From assembly GCA_963556145.1 (NCBI GenBank), contig OY744469.1:2631767-2695766 (forward strand): 64,000 nt of DNA. The letters are read 5' to 3'. A program made the position numbers and the translations under genes. Of the stretch, positions 1 through 11,170 are shown piece by piece. The DNA comes from Hygrocybe punicea (lineage: Eukaryota > Basidiomycota > Agaricomycetes > Agaricales > Hygrophoraceae). Numbering within the stretch: the first letter of the stretch is position 1; every line of letters begins with the position of its first letter. The notes under the pieces were generated by a model, which saw only the letters and a list, made by a program, of their open reading frames with translations, had not been told where the DNA came from and did no database searches.

Positions 1-375
1 AATAACATTAGTAAAGTTAAGAAAAAAAGGAAACTTACCTTGAGGAACACAACACAAATTGTGTTGTGTTCAATCCGCGTTGATGTTGCTGTGTCGCGTG
101 AAAGCTACCTCGTCACGGCCGGTCACATGATACCGTTTAACACGAAATGGTAAGTAAAGAAATATGAAAAACAAATGAAATAAATTCCTTAAAAATATCC
201 GCGTTCGCGGTTTGGACGCGGTTTGGAGCCGTTCAGGAAATCCGGCCAGCCTCGAAACCCTGAACCGAACCCGCGGTCCGGTTCAGCATTTGGCTGAACT
301 TAGACTGAACCCCGGGTTCGGTTCGGGGTTTGAACCGGGTTCGGCTAGGTTCAGAACCGAACTACGGCAACACTA
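1..375 (+). mobile_element. Right arm of a CAG-core hAT-like element (copy 1, cut by window edge)
   Basis: This stretch matches 58848-59212 closely in the same orientation and 12113-12483 in reverse. It shares the AACATTAGTAAAGTT start, a block of GGTTCGG/GAACCG motifs and the terminus CGGCAACACTA. The terminus ends at 375, right inside the gypsy integrase frame, so this element inserted into that retroelement. The left end lies before the window, so the target duplication cannot be checked. The family is defined by the complete copy at 58042-59212, which has an 8-bp duplication typical of hAT elements. No coding capacity is seen. Confidence 0.75.
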
Positions 376-1656
376 TTACGATACGCCCTTGAGTTCTTCG
401 TCACCGATAACAAGCTTTGGCGTAAAGACCGTCATGGAAAACACAAACTCGTCATACCACCCGACCACCGGCTTCAATTACTCAAGGACACTCACGACTC
501 CCTCAGCCATAAAGGCATATTCTCCATCCACGCCCGGCTACTCAACCGCTTCTGGTGGCCACACCTCAACCATGACGTAAAGTGGTACATCCAGTCTTGT
601 CATCAGTGCCAAGTACAGCAAATGCGTTATCACCACATTCCGCCCACCGTCGCTACACCGGCCTCGCTTTTCCACAAAGTGTACGTTGACACAATGTTTA
701 TGCCATGATCTGGCGGCTATCATTACATTGTCCAAGCCCGTTGTTCCCTGTCCGCTTACCCAGAATTTAGAATGCTACACCGTGAGACCGGTTCGACCAT
801 CGGCACATTCCTTTTCGAGGATATCTTATGCTGTTGGGGCGCTCTTGAAGAAATTGTTACCGACAATGGCAAGCCCTTTGTGGAAGCTCTCGACTACCTC
901 GCATCCTGCTACGGTATCCGGCACATCCGCATCTCGCCGTATAACTCACAAGCAAACGGACCCATCGAATGCCGTCACCTAGATGTCTGGGAGGCCATTA
1001 TGAAAAGTTGTGACAGAGATGAAAAGAAATGGCATACCGTCACCCATTCCGTATTTTGGGCTGAACGGGTCACCACACACAAAAGCCTTGGGTACTCATC
1101 CTACTACATCGCACACAGAGTTGAGCCGCTTTTTCCATTCAACTTTGCCGAAGCTACATACATGGCGCCAACACAAGATGCAATGTCAACGACCGACCTC
1201 ATAGTCATCTGCACCTGCCAACTTCGTAAACAAGAAGCCGACCTCGATCAGGTCAAAGAAAAACTCACCAAGTCTCAACTCACGTCCACCCAACAATTCG
1301 AAGAGAAATACGCGAACACAATCAAAACCTTTGACTTCGAACCTGGCAACCTTGTCCTCATCCGAAATTCTCATATCGAAATGTCTCTCGATCGAAAAGC
1401 AAAGCCGCGATACTTCGGGCCCATGATCGTCGTCAGGAAAACTCACGGCGGTTCCTACATACTAGCCAAACTCGACGGTGCAGTTTTTAAATCCTGATTT
1501 GCTGCTTTCTGAGTCGTACCCTACCACGCCCGCTCGAAAATATCGATACTGTTGGACGATTTCTTACAATACCCCAATGCCGACGATACCGACTTAATTG
1601 ATCTTGACGATCCGACGTACCCGCTCTCCATAGACTCCTCACCCGATGACGATTAA
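376..1656 (+). pseudogene. Ty3/gypsy-type integrase fragment (gypsy-1), stop-damaged
   Basis: One reading frame gives the C-terminal part of a retrotransposon polyprotein. In order it has an HHCC zinc-binding region (LSHKGIFSIHARLLNRFWWP, then CHQCQ), an integrase core with Asp in VYVDTM, Asp in IVTDNGKPF and Glu in ANGPIE, a GPY/F-like segment ([10 protein letters not shown]) and an acidic tail. Three in-frame TGA codons break it: at 706-708 and two near 1495-1512. The fragment at 61888-63110 aligns along its length and has Arg at the last two stop positions, which fits CGA to TGA decay. The 5' side is cut by the hAT-like element ending at 375. Protease, RT and RNase H are absent. Confidence 0.85.
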
Positions 1657-1865
1657 GCATTTCCTTTATATTCTGTCGATGTTATACCCCTATTTTATTT
1701 AGTTCCTCTTAGTTTTCTAATGATATGACAAATGATGCGAATAGTCCTATGTCTTCGGGAGCCATCGGCTTTCCTTAGCTGGGTGAACAAGCTGAAAATG
1801 TCTTTTGTTATGTACAAGATATATTTTTATTTTATTTTACAATGGACACGTTTTTATATATATAT

Positions 1866-2839
1866 TTAGAGGCGGCCGGTCTCGTAGTCGTGTCTCATCG
1901 CCACCAACATTGCCGATACCCATTCATGATCAACGCGAAGTCTGTTGAAACGTTGACCAAACTGGATGAGGTGCCTGTTCACCTCAGCGCCCAGGGACCC
2001 TAATTCATCTGTCAGCAACGCGAGTCGCGCGGAAACACTCCCAAAGCTCTCTATCGCCCCGTCGAATGGGTTGGCTCCGGAATCTGCCCTAGGCCTTTTC
2101 GTCGGCCACTCCTCTTCCATCTCCTCCTCCTCTTCATCCGATTCCGACTCCACATCTTCGACCCGCTGCTTACTCGTCGATGCTCGAGCGGGCCTCATCC
2201 AGATTGGTTTAGTCGTAAAAGCGAGTGGTTTCCTCGTGCCACCCGCCACCTCTTTCCCCTTACCGGTGTCCGTCTTACATCGTCCCCTGCCTGTCCGATG
2301 CATCACGTTGGTACATCTTTTCTTCAGCCTCCGGCATCGTTCGCACATGTAGCCCATGATGCCTCAACATGCCTCTTGAGCCTTGATGCAGTTGGTGCAG
2401 GCTTGTATGGGAAACGGCCCGGTGAACTGTTACCAGGATCAGTGACTAAAGAATGAATAAGCCGACACAGGAACTCACCATCATACCAGCCAAATCTCCG
2501 ATCTCTACTCCCGGCATATCTACGTCTTCTACATCGGCCGGTGGCTCTGGTGCTGGGTCGACAGGGCCTTCCTCTGGCTCAACTGCGACTTCGCCTTCCG
2601 GAATCGACCCAGTCCCTGGTTCACCCATGACCGATGCGTTTGCTTCAGCTTGCCATTCCTCGCTGAGCTGCCGCTGATACGCGGCTCCATCCCTTTCAAC
2701 CCGGTCCACTTCTTGAGTCCAGTGCTGCCCTTCCTGCTCTATTCCAAGCCACTCCCACCTTTCCTCTGCTGCCTTTCACCTTTTCTCTGCCTCTGCCCAT
2801 GCCTGTGCCTCTGCCAACTGTCTGGCCTCCTCGTCCCGC
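1866..2839 (-). pseudogene. Zn2Cys6-like cysteine-cluster gene (copy Z0), broken
   Basis: On the minus strand an acidic, coiled-coil-like exon (about 2839-2479: RDEEARQLAEAQ, then WTQEVDRVERDG) ends at a GTGAGT donor. An intron of about 40 nt follows, and an in-phase exon runs to 1866. The second exon starts with a cysteine cluster: C-x2-C-x6-C, a short spacer, then C-x2-C-x6-C (CERCRRLKKRC). This matches the spacing of Gal4-type Zn2Cys6 domains, but the cluster sits mid-protein instead of at the N-terminus. Basic and acidic low-complexity segments (DEEEEEMEEE) and a possible helical C-terminus follow. In-frame TGA codons lie in the first exon (after AEAEKR) and within the cysteine cluster (after QEAC). 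The 5' end is replaced by repeat R-A. Z1, Z2 and Z3 at 52-61.7 kb share the plan. The function of this fungal family is unknown to me. Confidence 0.6.
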
Positions 2840-3715
2840 TGTAGAGGGTCGATGTCCCTCTGAGTCCATATCCTCGATGTATCATGAATCCGGACGAACC
2901 CGATGCCTCTATTCAACTTGCATTCGAACCCGACGTAACCCGACGTGACGTGATGTGATGTGACCCGATGTGACCGATGTAACCCGACACATGCCACTTC
3001 GTCACAGCCGCTTTCGGACCAAATCTGGCAGCCTCAGAAGCCCCGGAGTTCTAATTATAGGAGATGGATCTCATCGGACTCAATCCCCGACTTCAGATTT
3101 ACCTTATTTGTGCATCCCCTCATCCTTTTGGAGATATGTAGGACTCTTTAGATCTTTTCCTTGCATATTCATTTTCCCCTCCATATTCCTGTCTTCGTTG
3201 CTTTGCAACCCCCCTTTCCACATCCCCATTCCAACCTTTCTTTGTAGCTTACCATTGGCTGAAATAGACATGTCCGAAAGTAGATTACTCACTCCTGTAC
3301 TATAAAAATGGTCCCCGACGACCGTACAAAAAAAAAGAGATACCCTTAGCCCCTGTTTCCCTCATAGTCAGAATCATTTTAATCACTTCAAATGCTCATC
3401 CTCGTAAACCCTTAGCCTTTTTGTAGTTCACTTCATTGTCTTAATCTCTATTCCTTTATTTGTTCATCGTTTCCGACCTGACCCGACCCGACCTGCCGTA
3501 CCCGACATCGTCGGCATCATCGGGTTCTTCATTATTCATCCATTTTCACTCCGTTCATTGCCAGATTTATTATTATTAGTCCAGTTTTACGCGGCGGCTT
3601 TATATTTTACTTACATTCCCTTCCTTTTACTACTATCCCTGACACTGATTATCCACAGTCACTTCTACGCTGACACCCCAGGTTAGGATCATCATTCCGC
3701 AGCCACCCCGACCTC
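2840..3715 (+). repeat. Interspersed repeat R, copy A
   Basis: About 870 bp shared with 12509-13435 (reverse) and 13436-14225 (same orientation). It begins TGTAGAGGGTC and carries a TGACGT/GATGTGACC-rich block. It has a TATA-like ACTATAAAAATGG around 3298, an A-run, and then GACCTGACCCGACCCG motifs. The promoter-like centre suggests an LTR or the control region of an element. Copy C has inverted ends instead, so the class is unresolved. Short ORFs in it are not convincing genes. Confidence 0.6.
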
Positions 3716-3786
3716 GCCACTACAACGACTAATGTCATGTGAAGAAAATTGTCACACTTGGCAGATAAAACACAGTTTAACTCACC

Positions 3787-3921
3787 AAATGCCTATCTCC
3801 TCCATCCACATTTCAAAAATAAAAATTATGGCTCCTGGGAACCACACATAATTGTATCCCAAACAACTCCCAGGAAGCAGAATTTTTATTTTTGACCTGT
3901 GTAATGAGGAGATGCAAAAGC
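3787..3921. repeat. Imperfect palindrome (hairpin, MITE-like)
   Basis: Arms of about 55 bp, centred near 3854, are inverted copies of each other: AAAATAAAAATTATGGCTCC on the left against the complement of GGAAGCAGAATTTTTATTTT on the right. No coding capacity is seen. It sits in AT-rich sequence between repeat R-A and the pyrimidine tract, and may be the core of a small foldback element whose ends I could not define. The rest of 3716-4230 holds no gene that I can support. Confidence 0.5.
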
Positions 3922-4231
3922 AAGTTTGATCTACACCTACAAACAAGGCAATATTTTTAATCAAAATGTCACATTTGTTTCGAAATGGCTGAGGGCACAT
4001 GATTTGTCACGAAATGTCACATATGGTCATATATGAATGAGGCCTATCTTATATTTTCATATGTAATTACATTGTGTGAAATACGACCATTATTGTGAAT
4101 TACTTCCAAAACCAGGGGCGTAAGATTTTCTTTTCAGATGTTTCTGGTGATAATTCCATTGTGATTCTATTGATTGACATTGTTTGTGTTCAACTTCAAC
4201 TTTGCAATCATGCTAGGTATTGCTATACTGT

Positions 4232-4360
4232 CCATCCTGTTCCCCCTCCCCCTCCACCCTCTGCTCCCCTGTTCCCTCTACTCCTGCTCCCTGCTCCATT
4301 CCCCACTCCCCTGTTCCCGCTCCCTTGCTCCCACTCCCCTGCTCCCTGCCTCTGTGTTCT
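4232..4360 (+). repeat. Pyrimidine-rich CTCCC/CTGCTCCC tract
   Basis: A run of degenerate CCCCTGCTCCC-type repeats gives a strongly strand-asymmetric C+T tract. The open frames across it are low-complexity Pro/Ser/Leu and are not credible proteins. Nothing else is recognised up to 4502. Confidence 0.6.
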
Positions 4361-4502
4361 AGGTCATTTCCATCCATTTGTCGCTGCCAACAGTGCTCTC
4401 ACCTTTGCTTCCTTGAGTTCTTTCTTTGTCTTTATGCTAAGCTCCTCATATTGCTGTAGTTACAGTATAGTCAGTAGATTCATGAGTACTTGAGCGATCC
4501 GG

Positions 4503-4946
4503 TGTAGAGGCTCCAGATCGTGTGGATCCGTATCCCCTTCATATCTGACACTGTTCCTGTCCATTCCCATTCCTATATCATCGATTCCGCCCAATTCCAC
4601 TCTTTTCTATCGATTCCACCTCCGGAATCATTCCTACTCACGATGCAATGTCCCTAACAACCCGGAATCAGTACGTATATAGTTGTATATCATATATCTT
4701 CATTTCCCGTCTCTTAGTACATAGCATTCCTCCTATCCTCCTCTCCACTCACCCCCTATCACTTACAGCCTTCGCTTGTAGCACATAGTTACCATAGCAC
4801 AGGATCCCTCACCATAGTATAAAAGTAGCACATTTACACCACAAACAAGATAGAAATACAGGTTATTACAGCGCACTTCAGTTCTATTTCTTAGTCCACT
4901 CTTTGTATTGTCTACACCGTTCTTCGTCCTTCCCCCACACTCTCCC
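4503..4946 (+). repeat. LTR-like repeat E, copy 1 (3'-truncated)
   Basis: It starts with the family terminus TGTAGAGGCTC and matches 32778-33221 and the other E copies. It includes the TATA-like AGTATAAAAGTAGCAC near 4820 and the CACACTCTCCC segment, where it stops abruptly next to the DIRS-like gag. The left flank ends in CCGG. The last ~140 bp of the family (to ...TCACA) are missing. Confidence 0.7.
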
Positions 4947-4979
4947 AACCAATGCCAACTACACTGGCCTGAAATTGCC

Positions 4980-5814
4980 ATGGACACCCTCTCAATCTTC
5001 TGGTACAAGCTCTATGCCCATGAACTCCGTTCCCAACCAGATGGACAATGCATCCTCCTCTTGTACCAGGCCCGGGCCCACCAGGAATGGCATGCTGCCC
5101 TTGAGCAGAAGGATGCTGGCTTCAACATCGGCCTTGTTGATGAAGATCTCCTTGCCAAGATCACTTGCAAAGCTTTCTACTTGGACCACCAAGCATCCCT
5201 TCATGAGGTTAGTCTCCCTTCTTTCTGCACCTCGCACCACACTGCTTCGCACCTGCACCACACCATACTGCACCCACACCACACCCTGCCCCTGCACCGC
5301 TTCCCTGTTTCGCACCTCACTTCACACCTTGCTTCACACCTTGCTAACCCCCTTCCCTCCCAGATGAGATCACGGCCCCATTCCCCACTCCCCAGAGGCA
5401 GCCAAAACAGTGCTGCCCAGGGTCGGAACCGCTGCTCTCGCTCCAGGTCACCACCCAGGTTCCGCCAATGGTCCCCTCGCTTCTGGTTCCCCCCTCCCAA
5501 GAAAAGCCTAGCCTCCCAGCAGGTTTTTCAAGGGGGTGCACCTGACCTGGGGCCTTCAGTCTGCACCCTCTGCCTCAGCCGCTTCCACCACGACACAGCC
5601 TGCTGCAGGGCCACTGTGGGACCATTCCAAAACCCACTCCCGCCGAATCAACCTGGGCCGCCTCGTCAACCCTTCTGGCTTGGACCTCTGCTCCAACTGG
5701 CAATGCCCCTGCAGCTGCCACAGCACCTCCCACCCTGATTGCCACAAGTGCTCCGGCTGTGGCAACAAGTCTCATGGGGCCCAGAGCTGCCCTTGCGGCC
5801 AGAAAAACTAAACC
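4980..5814 (+). pseudogene. Gag-like protein of the DIRS-like element
   Basis: The protein starts around MDTLSIFWYKLYAHELRSQ. The region 5208-5363 behaves as an intron (GTTAGT donor, CCTCCCAG acceptor, filled with CACCACAC repeats), and its 156 nt also read through. The second exon is Arg/Ser/Pro-rich and ends in a cysteine/histidine-rich zone: CTLCLSRFHHDTACC, then, after a frameshift near 5590-5640, CHKCSGCGNKSHGAQSCPCG. Such Cys/His knuckles fit nucleic-acid binding by a capsid-type protein. The RT domain follows directly in another frame. Confidence 0.65.
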
Positions 5815-6807
5815 AAAAACCCCATACATCGCCAGCACTTGGCTTCGCCTTCTCACAGAGGCAAACCTGCTACATAGATACCCCAGCCTCCCCAGCCTCA
5901 TTTGTTCCGGTTTCAATGCCAGTATCCCCCCCATCCTCAGCACCTTCACCCCTGTAAACAGCCCCACCATTGCTCTGCACTCCGCCGAGTTTGCTGCCAT
6001 CATCACCAAGGAATATACCCGAGAATGACACTTCGGCCTCTTTACCCACGCTGAAGTCAAGGATCTCATTGGCCCTTTCCAGAGCTCCCCACTCTCCCTT
6101 ACCCCCAAACCTGGCAACAAAGAGTCCTTTTGGATGGTACAAAACCTCTCCTTCCCCTCAAAACCCTCCAGCAGCAGATCTTCAATCAACTTGGCAATTG
6201 ACTCTGACCTATACCCATGCACCTGGGGCACCTTCTCAACGATGTGCCTCCTCATCAGCTGCCTCCCTCCTGGCTCACAGGCGGCAGTTCAGGATGTTGC
6301 GGAAGCACATCAGACCATCCCAATCTCGCCCTCCCAATGGCCTGGCCTTGTTCTCCACCTTCCCAGTCCAGATGCCTTCAACATCGACACCTGCAGCTGC
6401 TTCGGTCTCTCTTCCTCCTCAGGCAACCACGGCAAACTGGGCGATGCAGGTGCTGACCTCATGCAGGCACGTGGGATCGGGCCTCTCTCAAAATGGAGCG
6501 ATGACCACATATTCTTCCGCATCCACCTTGAATACATTTCCCAATACAATGCCCGCCACTTGGGCTGTAATGCAGCCATCATGCAAAATGGGGGCCAAAT
6601 ACACTCTGGTGGCCATTACTAGTACCACGGTGACACAATGCCCGATGACTCCCCCGAAGAGTTTGATGAGGATGCCTCTCTCCCCATCCAAGATCTCTTG
6701 GGTTCCTCCCCTCATCTTGCCTCCAATGCGGCCTTCTCATATTGCTTGGCAGACATCAATGCCCTCTCATGGGAGCTGGGCATCCCTTGGGAGACATCCA
6801 AGGATAT
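5815..6807 (+). pseudogene. Reverse transcriptase domain of the DIRS-like element
   Basis: A single frame from about 5759 to 6807 carries RT signatures: a WMVQNLSFP block, SINLAIDSDLYPCTWGTFS, PPGSQAAVQDVAEAHQTIPI and the catalytic-loop equivalent SKWSDDHIFFRI with its double Asp. TGA at 6026-6028 and TAG at 6620-6622 interrupt it; both are one C-to-T change from sense codons (CGA, CAG). The domain stops mid-sentence at GIPWETSKDI (6807) and resumes at 8453 with PFCLQVPFIGFTWDLE, on the other side of the solo-LTR-like insertion. Confidence 0.85.
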
Positions 6808-8447
6808 TGTTATGGATCGCTTCTGCAGTGGGCTCCAGCAACAATCAACTTAACTGGGAGGTGGTTTCCAGAGGAGAGAAGAGCAGTTTTCATTGTTGCT
6901 TACTACTAAGACAACACTGCTAAGAGGGGGGGTTCATGGTACAATGTCATTGCGAGCCGTGGGGGTTACCCAAGACAAGGGGGTCTGCCCCAAGAACCAG
7001 ACTAAACGTAAGGAAAAGAAAGAAGAAAAAGTCCAAACCAACAACAAGAACAGTAGATATAGTGAATGGACTTGAGGGGAGGTAAATGGGAATCCAACCA
7101 TGAAGCTACAACATGTCCAACTACACCATATGTTCACCATGAGGCATACATGAGGCGTCCTCATATCGATGTTCTCGCAATCCAACTGGAGGCCCGGGTG
7201 TCATTGAGGATGGAAGAGGTCCAGATGACTCGGATGATTTGTCATCAGATCATTTGATGCGCAGAGTTGCCTATTCGGGGTCTACACTTGCTGTAATGGG
7301 CAAATGCGCAGCCTGGCAAGTGCGATGCATGGTCGGGTCAAAGAGGGGTATCATCCAGTGTGGGATTGGCGAAGGGAGTGTCTTGAGGTAGTGTGGATAT
7401 AGCGGCAAGGTTGGTGTGAAAGAAAGCAAAGGAATGTATGGAAGAAAAACCAACTAAGACAGTGGGCTAGTCAAGGTCAGACATGTGAACAGCATAAGCT
7501 ATACCAGATGACGATGTCTGTGTCAATGACGCATCGAGGGGTGATGTCTTGTCCTGTGTGTAGAACAATGTGGTCCACCTGATGTTGGTATTCGTCCAAG
7601 AAAGGGTATTGTCGTAAGTGAGTGTGAGAGGTATCAAGGTTATGGATGGAAAAGGATAAATGAATGTGGGTCCAGGTTTCGAGTCATGGCACAGGTGACA
7701 AGCTGTGGGAACAAGTCGTTGGGTACTGCAATGAAGCGATGTTGTGCGAACAATATGCGATAGGGGTTGGTTCACTGTTTGGGAAGTCGTATGGTCTGTG
7801 GTCGAAGTCCAAAAGAATGTGCTTCAGTGATGGTCAGATTAGAGAGAACAGTGAAATGTCCTGTGATCGAGGATTGTTCAGGGTTCGCATGCAGGTGAGG
7901 AATGTCATCGGATCATCAGGGAGGATAATGGTAGGCACAGGGTATGAATATGGAAACCAAATATCCAAGAATGGCAATTGTCAATTACGTGTTGATATAT
8001 TGTCAAGGTGGAGGTCGGATGTATCAATGGCGGAAGGGCACCTATGCCAAAGATAGATTATGATAATGTAGAAACCAATCAAGAAGGTGATGGCGATGCT
8101 GCCAATGATGATTACAGTAATTAGCTGTGTCGGGAGTACAGCCATTGTGAATTGGTTTGTCGTGGGATGAAGTCAACAATATGTCAGGGCGAGGGAAAAG
8201 ACAATAGCGATGATGTCCATCGACAAGGAGACTATTCGGGTACAGCAAGGTAACATGGGGATGTGTCCATGGTCGGTCTGGATTGTTCTAGAAGAAAGGA
8301 AGAAAAGAGAACAAGGACAAGAATAAACAACGATGTCCAAAAGAAGACAACAGGTAAAAGGAAACGAAAAAGGAAGGTGTGATAAAACAGAATCATCGTG
8401 GTGGGTAACAGAGTCAGAATCGGAGTTGCGGAGTGTAAAATGTAACA
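6808..8447. mobile_element. Solo-LTR-like insertion, 1640 bp, TSD GATAT
   Basis: The insertion begins TGTTA and ends TAACA, and is flanked by an exact 5-bp direct repeat GATAT (6803-6807 and 8448-8452). TG...CA ends plus a 5-bp duplication are the hallmark of an LTR retrotransposon LTR. No polyprotein is present, so a solo LTR is the simplest reading. Deleting it and one GATAT rejoins the RT codons. On the minus strand a short ORF near 8145-8000 has a hydrophobic stretch (TVIIIGSIAITFLIGFYIII), and another lies at 7775-7467. Both may be chance ORFs in the LTR. The strand of the element is unknown. Confidence 0.75.
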
Positions 8448-8452
8448 GATAT

Positions 8453-9050
8453 CCCCTTCTGCTTGCAGGTCCCCTTCATTGGCTTCACCTGGGACCTGGA
8501 GCTTCGGACGGTTACCATTCCTCCCAAAAAGAAAGAGAAGTACCTGGCTGCAATTGCTCAGTGGGAAACGGCACCCACCCATGTTCTCAACGATGTTCAA
8601 AAGCTCTTCAGCAAGCTTCTCCATGCCAGCCTTGTCATTCCAATGGGACATGCTTACCTCTCCAGACTGGAGGCCATGCTGGGGATCTTCCACAATAATC
8701 CTTTCAAACCATGCACCCCTCCCTGTGGCACTGCAGAAGATCTTCACTGGTGGAAACACCTCCTATCCAAACCCGATGTCTCTCGTCCAATCCCCACCCC
8801 TGTTCCTGTCATCAACACCAGCTCATTCTCTGATGCAAGCTCCAGTTTTGGCATTGCAGTCACAATTGGGCCGCTCTGGCATGCCTGGCCCCTCCTCCCA
8901 GGATGGCAGCATGACAACAGGGACATCGGATGGGCAGAAGCAGTTGGGTTCAAACTCTTGGTCCACTACACTATCGCCCGCAATCCTCCAGGCTCTCACA
9001 TCAAGGTCTTTGGGGACAACAATGGAGTCGTCCAGGGCTGGTGGAGAGGC
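8453..9050 (+). pseudogene. RT thumb and RNase H part of the DIRS-like element (5' piece)
   Basis: It resumes the RT frame (VPFIGFTWDLELRTVTIPPK) and runs into an RNase H-like fold: FSDASSSFGIAV (first Asp), DIGWAEAVGFKLL (Glu) and KVFGDNNGVVQGWWRG (second Asp). The frame then enters the inserted DNA transposon at 9051. The continuation SHNSQINNVFKRIH starts just after 10806. Confidence 0.8.
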
Positions 9051-9732
9051 ATCAGGAAAAACACTTTGGCTCTGTGACATCCTGGGAACTTATGAAATTT
9101 CTAGAGTGTCATAGTGAGCCACAGAGTGTCTTAGAGTGTCTCAGAGTGTCCTAGATTGCCTCATGTCATTATAAAATGTGGAAGCATAATTTAGTTCTCA
9201 ACAACCCCATTGAAACATTGTTTAGACATTTATACACCCATATTATATACCATATAGTCTTATATGAATACGTACTATGAAAAAATCCCAGACCAGTTCA
9301 GTTTTGATCTGGACCACGAAACGCTTGCCCTTCCCCACACCATCTGACCTCACAACAGTGCTGCACATGTCAATCGACATTGTGAGCCTATGTGCAAGGT
9401 GGGATGGGGGTGCTGGGGTGCTGGCTCTCTCCTCTCCTCTCTGACCTCATGAATGCAGGGTTGTGGCAAAACCCATTGGCGTCCTCGGACCCGTTGGTGT
9501 CCTGAGACTGTGAGTCATCACAGACACCTGGCACATGTCAATTGATATGGCCAGGTGTCGTGTGATGGCTTGGCGGCCCCTTGATGATCTCAACATCATC
9601 GACAGAATGGTCTGGCCAATAGGCCAGAGCCGATCTCGACGATGTTGCCCTTGTGTTGCTGTTTTGACGTCGTTGTGGGATGGGATGGTAGCATAGGGCG
9701 TTAACGAGTTGTTAACGCCCTGTCGTGTTGTA

Positions 9733-10448
9733 CTGTACCAATCCGGTCAATTCGCCAGGCCATGTGACACGTGACATGAAAGGTGAATCTGCCAATTCGC
9801 CACAAACGGTCATGACGCATGACAGGGAAAATTTTCACCTCCTAAGTACTTAGATGGACGCAATATATCCAAATTTCTTTCTCTGAGGATGCTTGAGCTC
9901 AATATTCCACCTGAAATTCTCCAGCACACCCTCCTGAATCAAAATTTGTCCATCAATGCCTTTGTTGCCTTCAAGATCCCACTGGCACCACTAAATAATA
10001 CACCTCCCGAGCATCACTTGAAGCTTCACACATTTTCATTGCAGCCAAACACACCCAAATGTCATCAACGCATTGGCACACATGAGAATGGTGGCTTGAT
10101 GGTGACAGCAGAAGCAGAAGACATAAATGTGTTACCAATATCCACCAAAAGAGTGGGGGAGGATTCGGAGGAAGGTGAAAAGGAGGAGAGTGAAAAGGAG
10201 GTGGAGGTGGGCAGAGGGAAGCGCAAGAAAGTCGTGAACAGGCTGTACCATTTCTCAGACTTCACACGGCACGCCGATGTCGATTGAATCGTTCATTACC
10301 ATAATTACTATATTTAGACATATATACCATAAATGGAAATGGTCTGACGAATTCGCCGATATCCTAGGTGACGTGTGACAAGCGTGACATTTCGCCATTT
10401 TGGAAACCTGTGTGATGCGTGACAGGCGAATTGACCGGATTGGTACAG
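9733..10448. mobile_element. Nested Tc1/mariner-like non-autonomous element, TA duplication
   Basis: Terminal inverted repeats of about 24 bp (CTGTACCAATCCGGTCAATT...) are flanked on both sides by TA, the Tc1/mariner target. The element is 716 bp with GACACGTGACAT/GTGACAAGCGTGAC subterminal motifs. It encloses an open frame (9889-10287) but no recognisable transposase. Confidence 0.75.
9889..10287 (+). CDS. Hypothetical 132-residue ORF inside the TA-flanked element
   Basis: The uninterrupted frame begins MLELNIPPEILQHTLLNQNL. Its second half is acidic (GEDSEEGEKEESEKEVEV), then basic (GRGKRKKVVNRL), which could be a nuclear-localisation-like patch. I do not recognise the family. It occupies over half of the small transposon. 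It could be the 3' end of a captured gene or a chance ORF: no intron, promoter or second copy in the window supports it. Confidence 0.3.
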   Translation: MLELNIPPEILQHTLLNQNLSINAFVAFKIPLAPLNNTPPEHHLKLHTFSLQPNTPKCHQRIGTHENGGLMVTAEAEDINVLPISTKRVGEDSEEGEKEESEKEVEVGRGKRKKVVNRLYHFSDFTRHADVD

Positions 10449-10806
10449 TATGTGCCATCGCTGCGTGCCCTCGTCATCATGTCATTAGCTGGGGTGGGAG
10501 ATGTGAGAGGTGCCAGGGCGTTAAAGAGAGGGTGGGAGACGTTACCGAGAGATGTTGATGTGAGGTAGGAAACGTTGGCGAGAGTGCTGAGACATTGATG
10601 AGGGGTGCCAGAAAGCTAAAAAAAACCAGCTTTCAGAGCACTCTGTATCCATCAAATGATGCTCTGAAGTGCTCTCAGAGTGGAGAGCCTCAAGCAGGTT
10701 GCTCTCAGAGCCACTCAGAGTGCTCTGGCAGCTTTGGCGCTTTCCTCACTCTGAGTGGCTCTGAGACTCTCTCAGAGTGCCTCAGAGAATTAGTGTTTTT
10801 CCTGAT

Positions 10807-11170
10807 GGGCTGGAGCCACAACTCCCAGATCAACAATGTCTTCAAGAGGATCCACACCCTCACGGCCCCCTCATCCTACGTCATCCACACAAGATTCGTT
10901 CCCAGTGAACACACCCCAGCCGACGGCCCGTCTAGGGGCATATACCCCCCTTTCTCCCTCCTGCTTCCCCCCATCAAAATCCCTGTTGACCTCTCCCACT
11001 TCATTGTCAACTTCGACTCCCCCATTCCAGGATCTGAGCCCTGCTCTCCTGTCCACCCTGCTCCAGCACCCTTCAAGACAAAGCCACGTCAGGATGCCAC
11101 TGCCTTCCCCGACTGCTACATCCCCTTCACACTCAAACAGCAGGCAATGGACTGGAGCAATGGTGGGTAG
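10807..11170 (+). pseudogene. RNase H part of the DIRS-like element (3' piece)
   Basis: It continues the RNase H segment with SHNSQINNVFKRIHTLTAPS, then TRFVPSEHTPADGPSRGIYP, the conserved His/Asp-Pro-Ser block near the end of RNase H domains of this class. A Pro-rich linker follows (LLLPPIKIPVDLSHFIV). The frame ends at a stop near 11168, ahead of another Pro-rich linker that leads to the recombinase. Confidence 0.7.

Larger units (their letters stand above)
9051..10806. mobile_element. DNA transposon with CAGGAAAAACACT inverted ends, in RNase H
   Basis: Perfect 13-bp terminal inverted repeats CAGGAAAAACACT lie at 9053 and, inverted, end at 10804. The inner flanks carry many copies of CAGAGTG/CTCTGAG-type motifs (9100-9165 and 10625-10795), as in transposons with subterminal transposase-binding arrays. 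The 8-bp flanks (AGAGGCAT and ATGGGCTG) match only partly. Removing the element plus 8 bp restores the RNase H frame, so an old hAT-like duplication is possible but unproven. It contains the nested element at 9733-10448. No transposase is seen. Confidence 0.65.

Noticed and set aside
5220..5345. CRISPR-like array from CACCACAC repeats
   Set aside because: Degenerate simple repeat within an intron-like stretch, no regular spacers, eukaryotic context.
7467..8248. Minus-strand membrane-protein gene in the solo-LTR-like unit
   Set aside because: A hydrophobic stretch exists, but frames are short and stop-broken and no splice model held together; kept only as a note.
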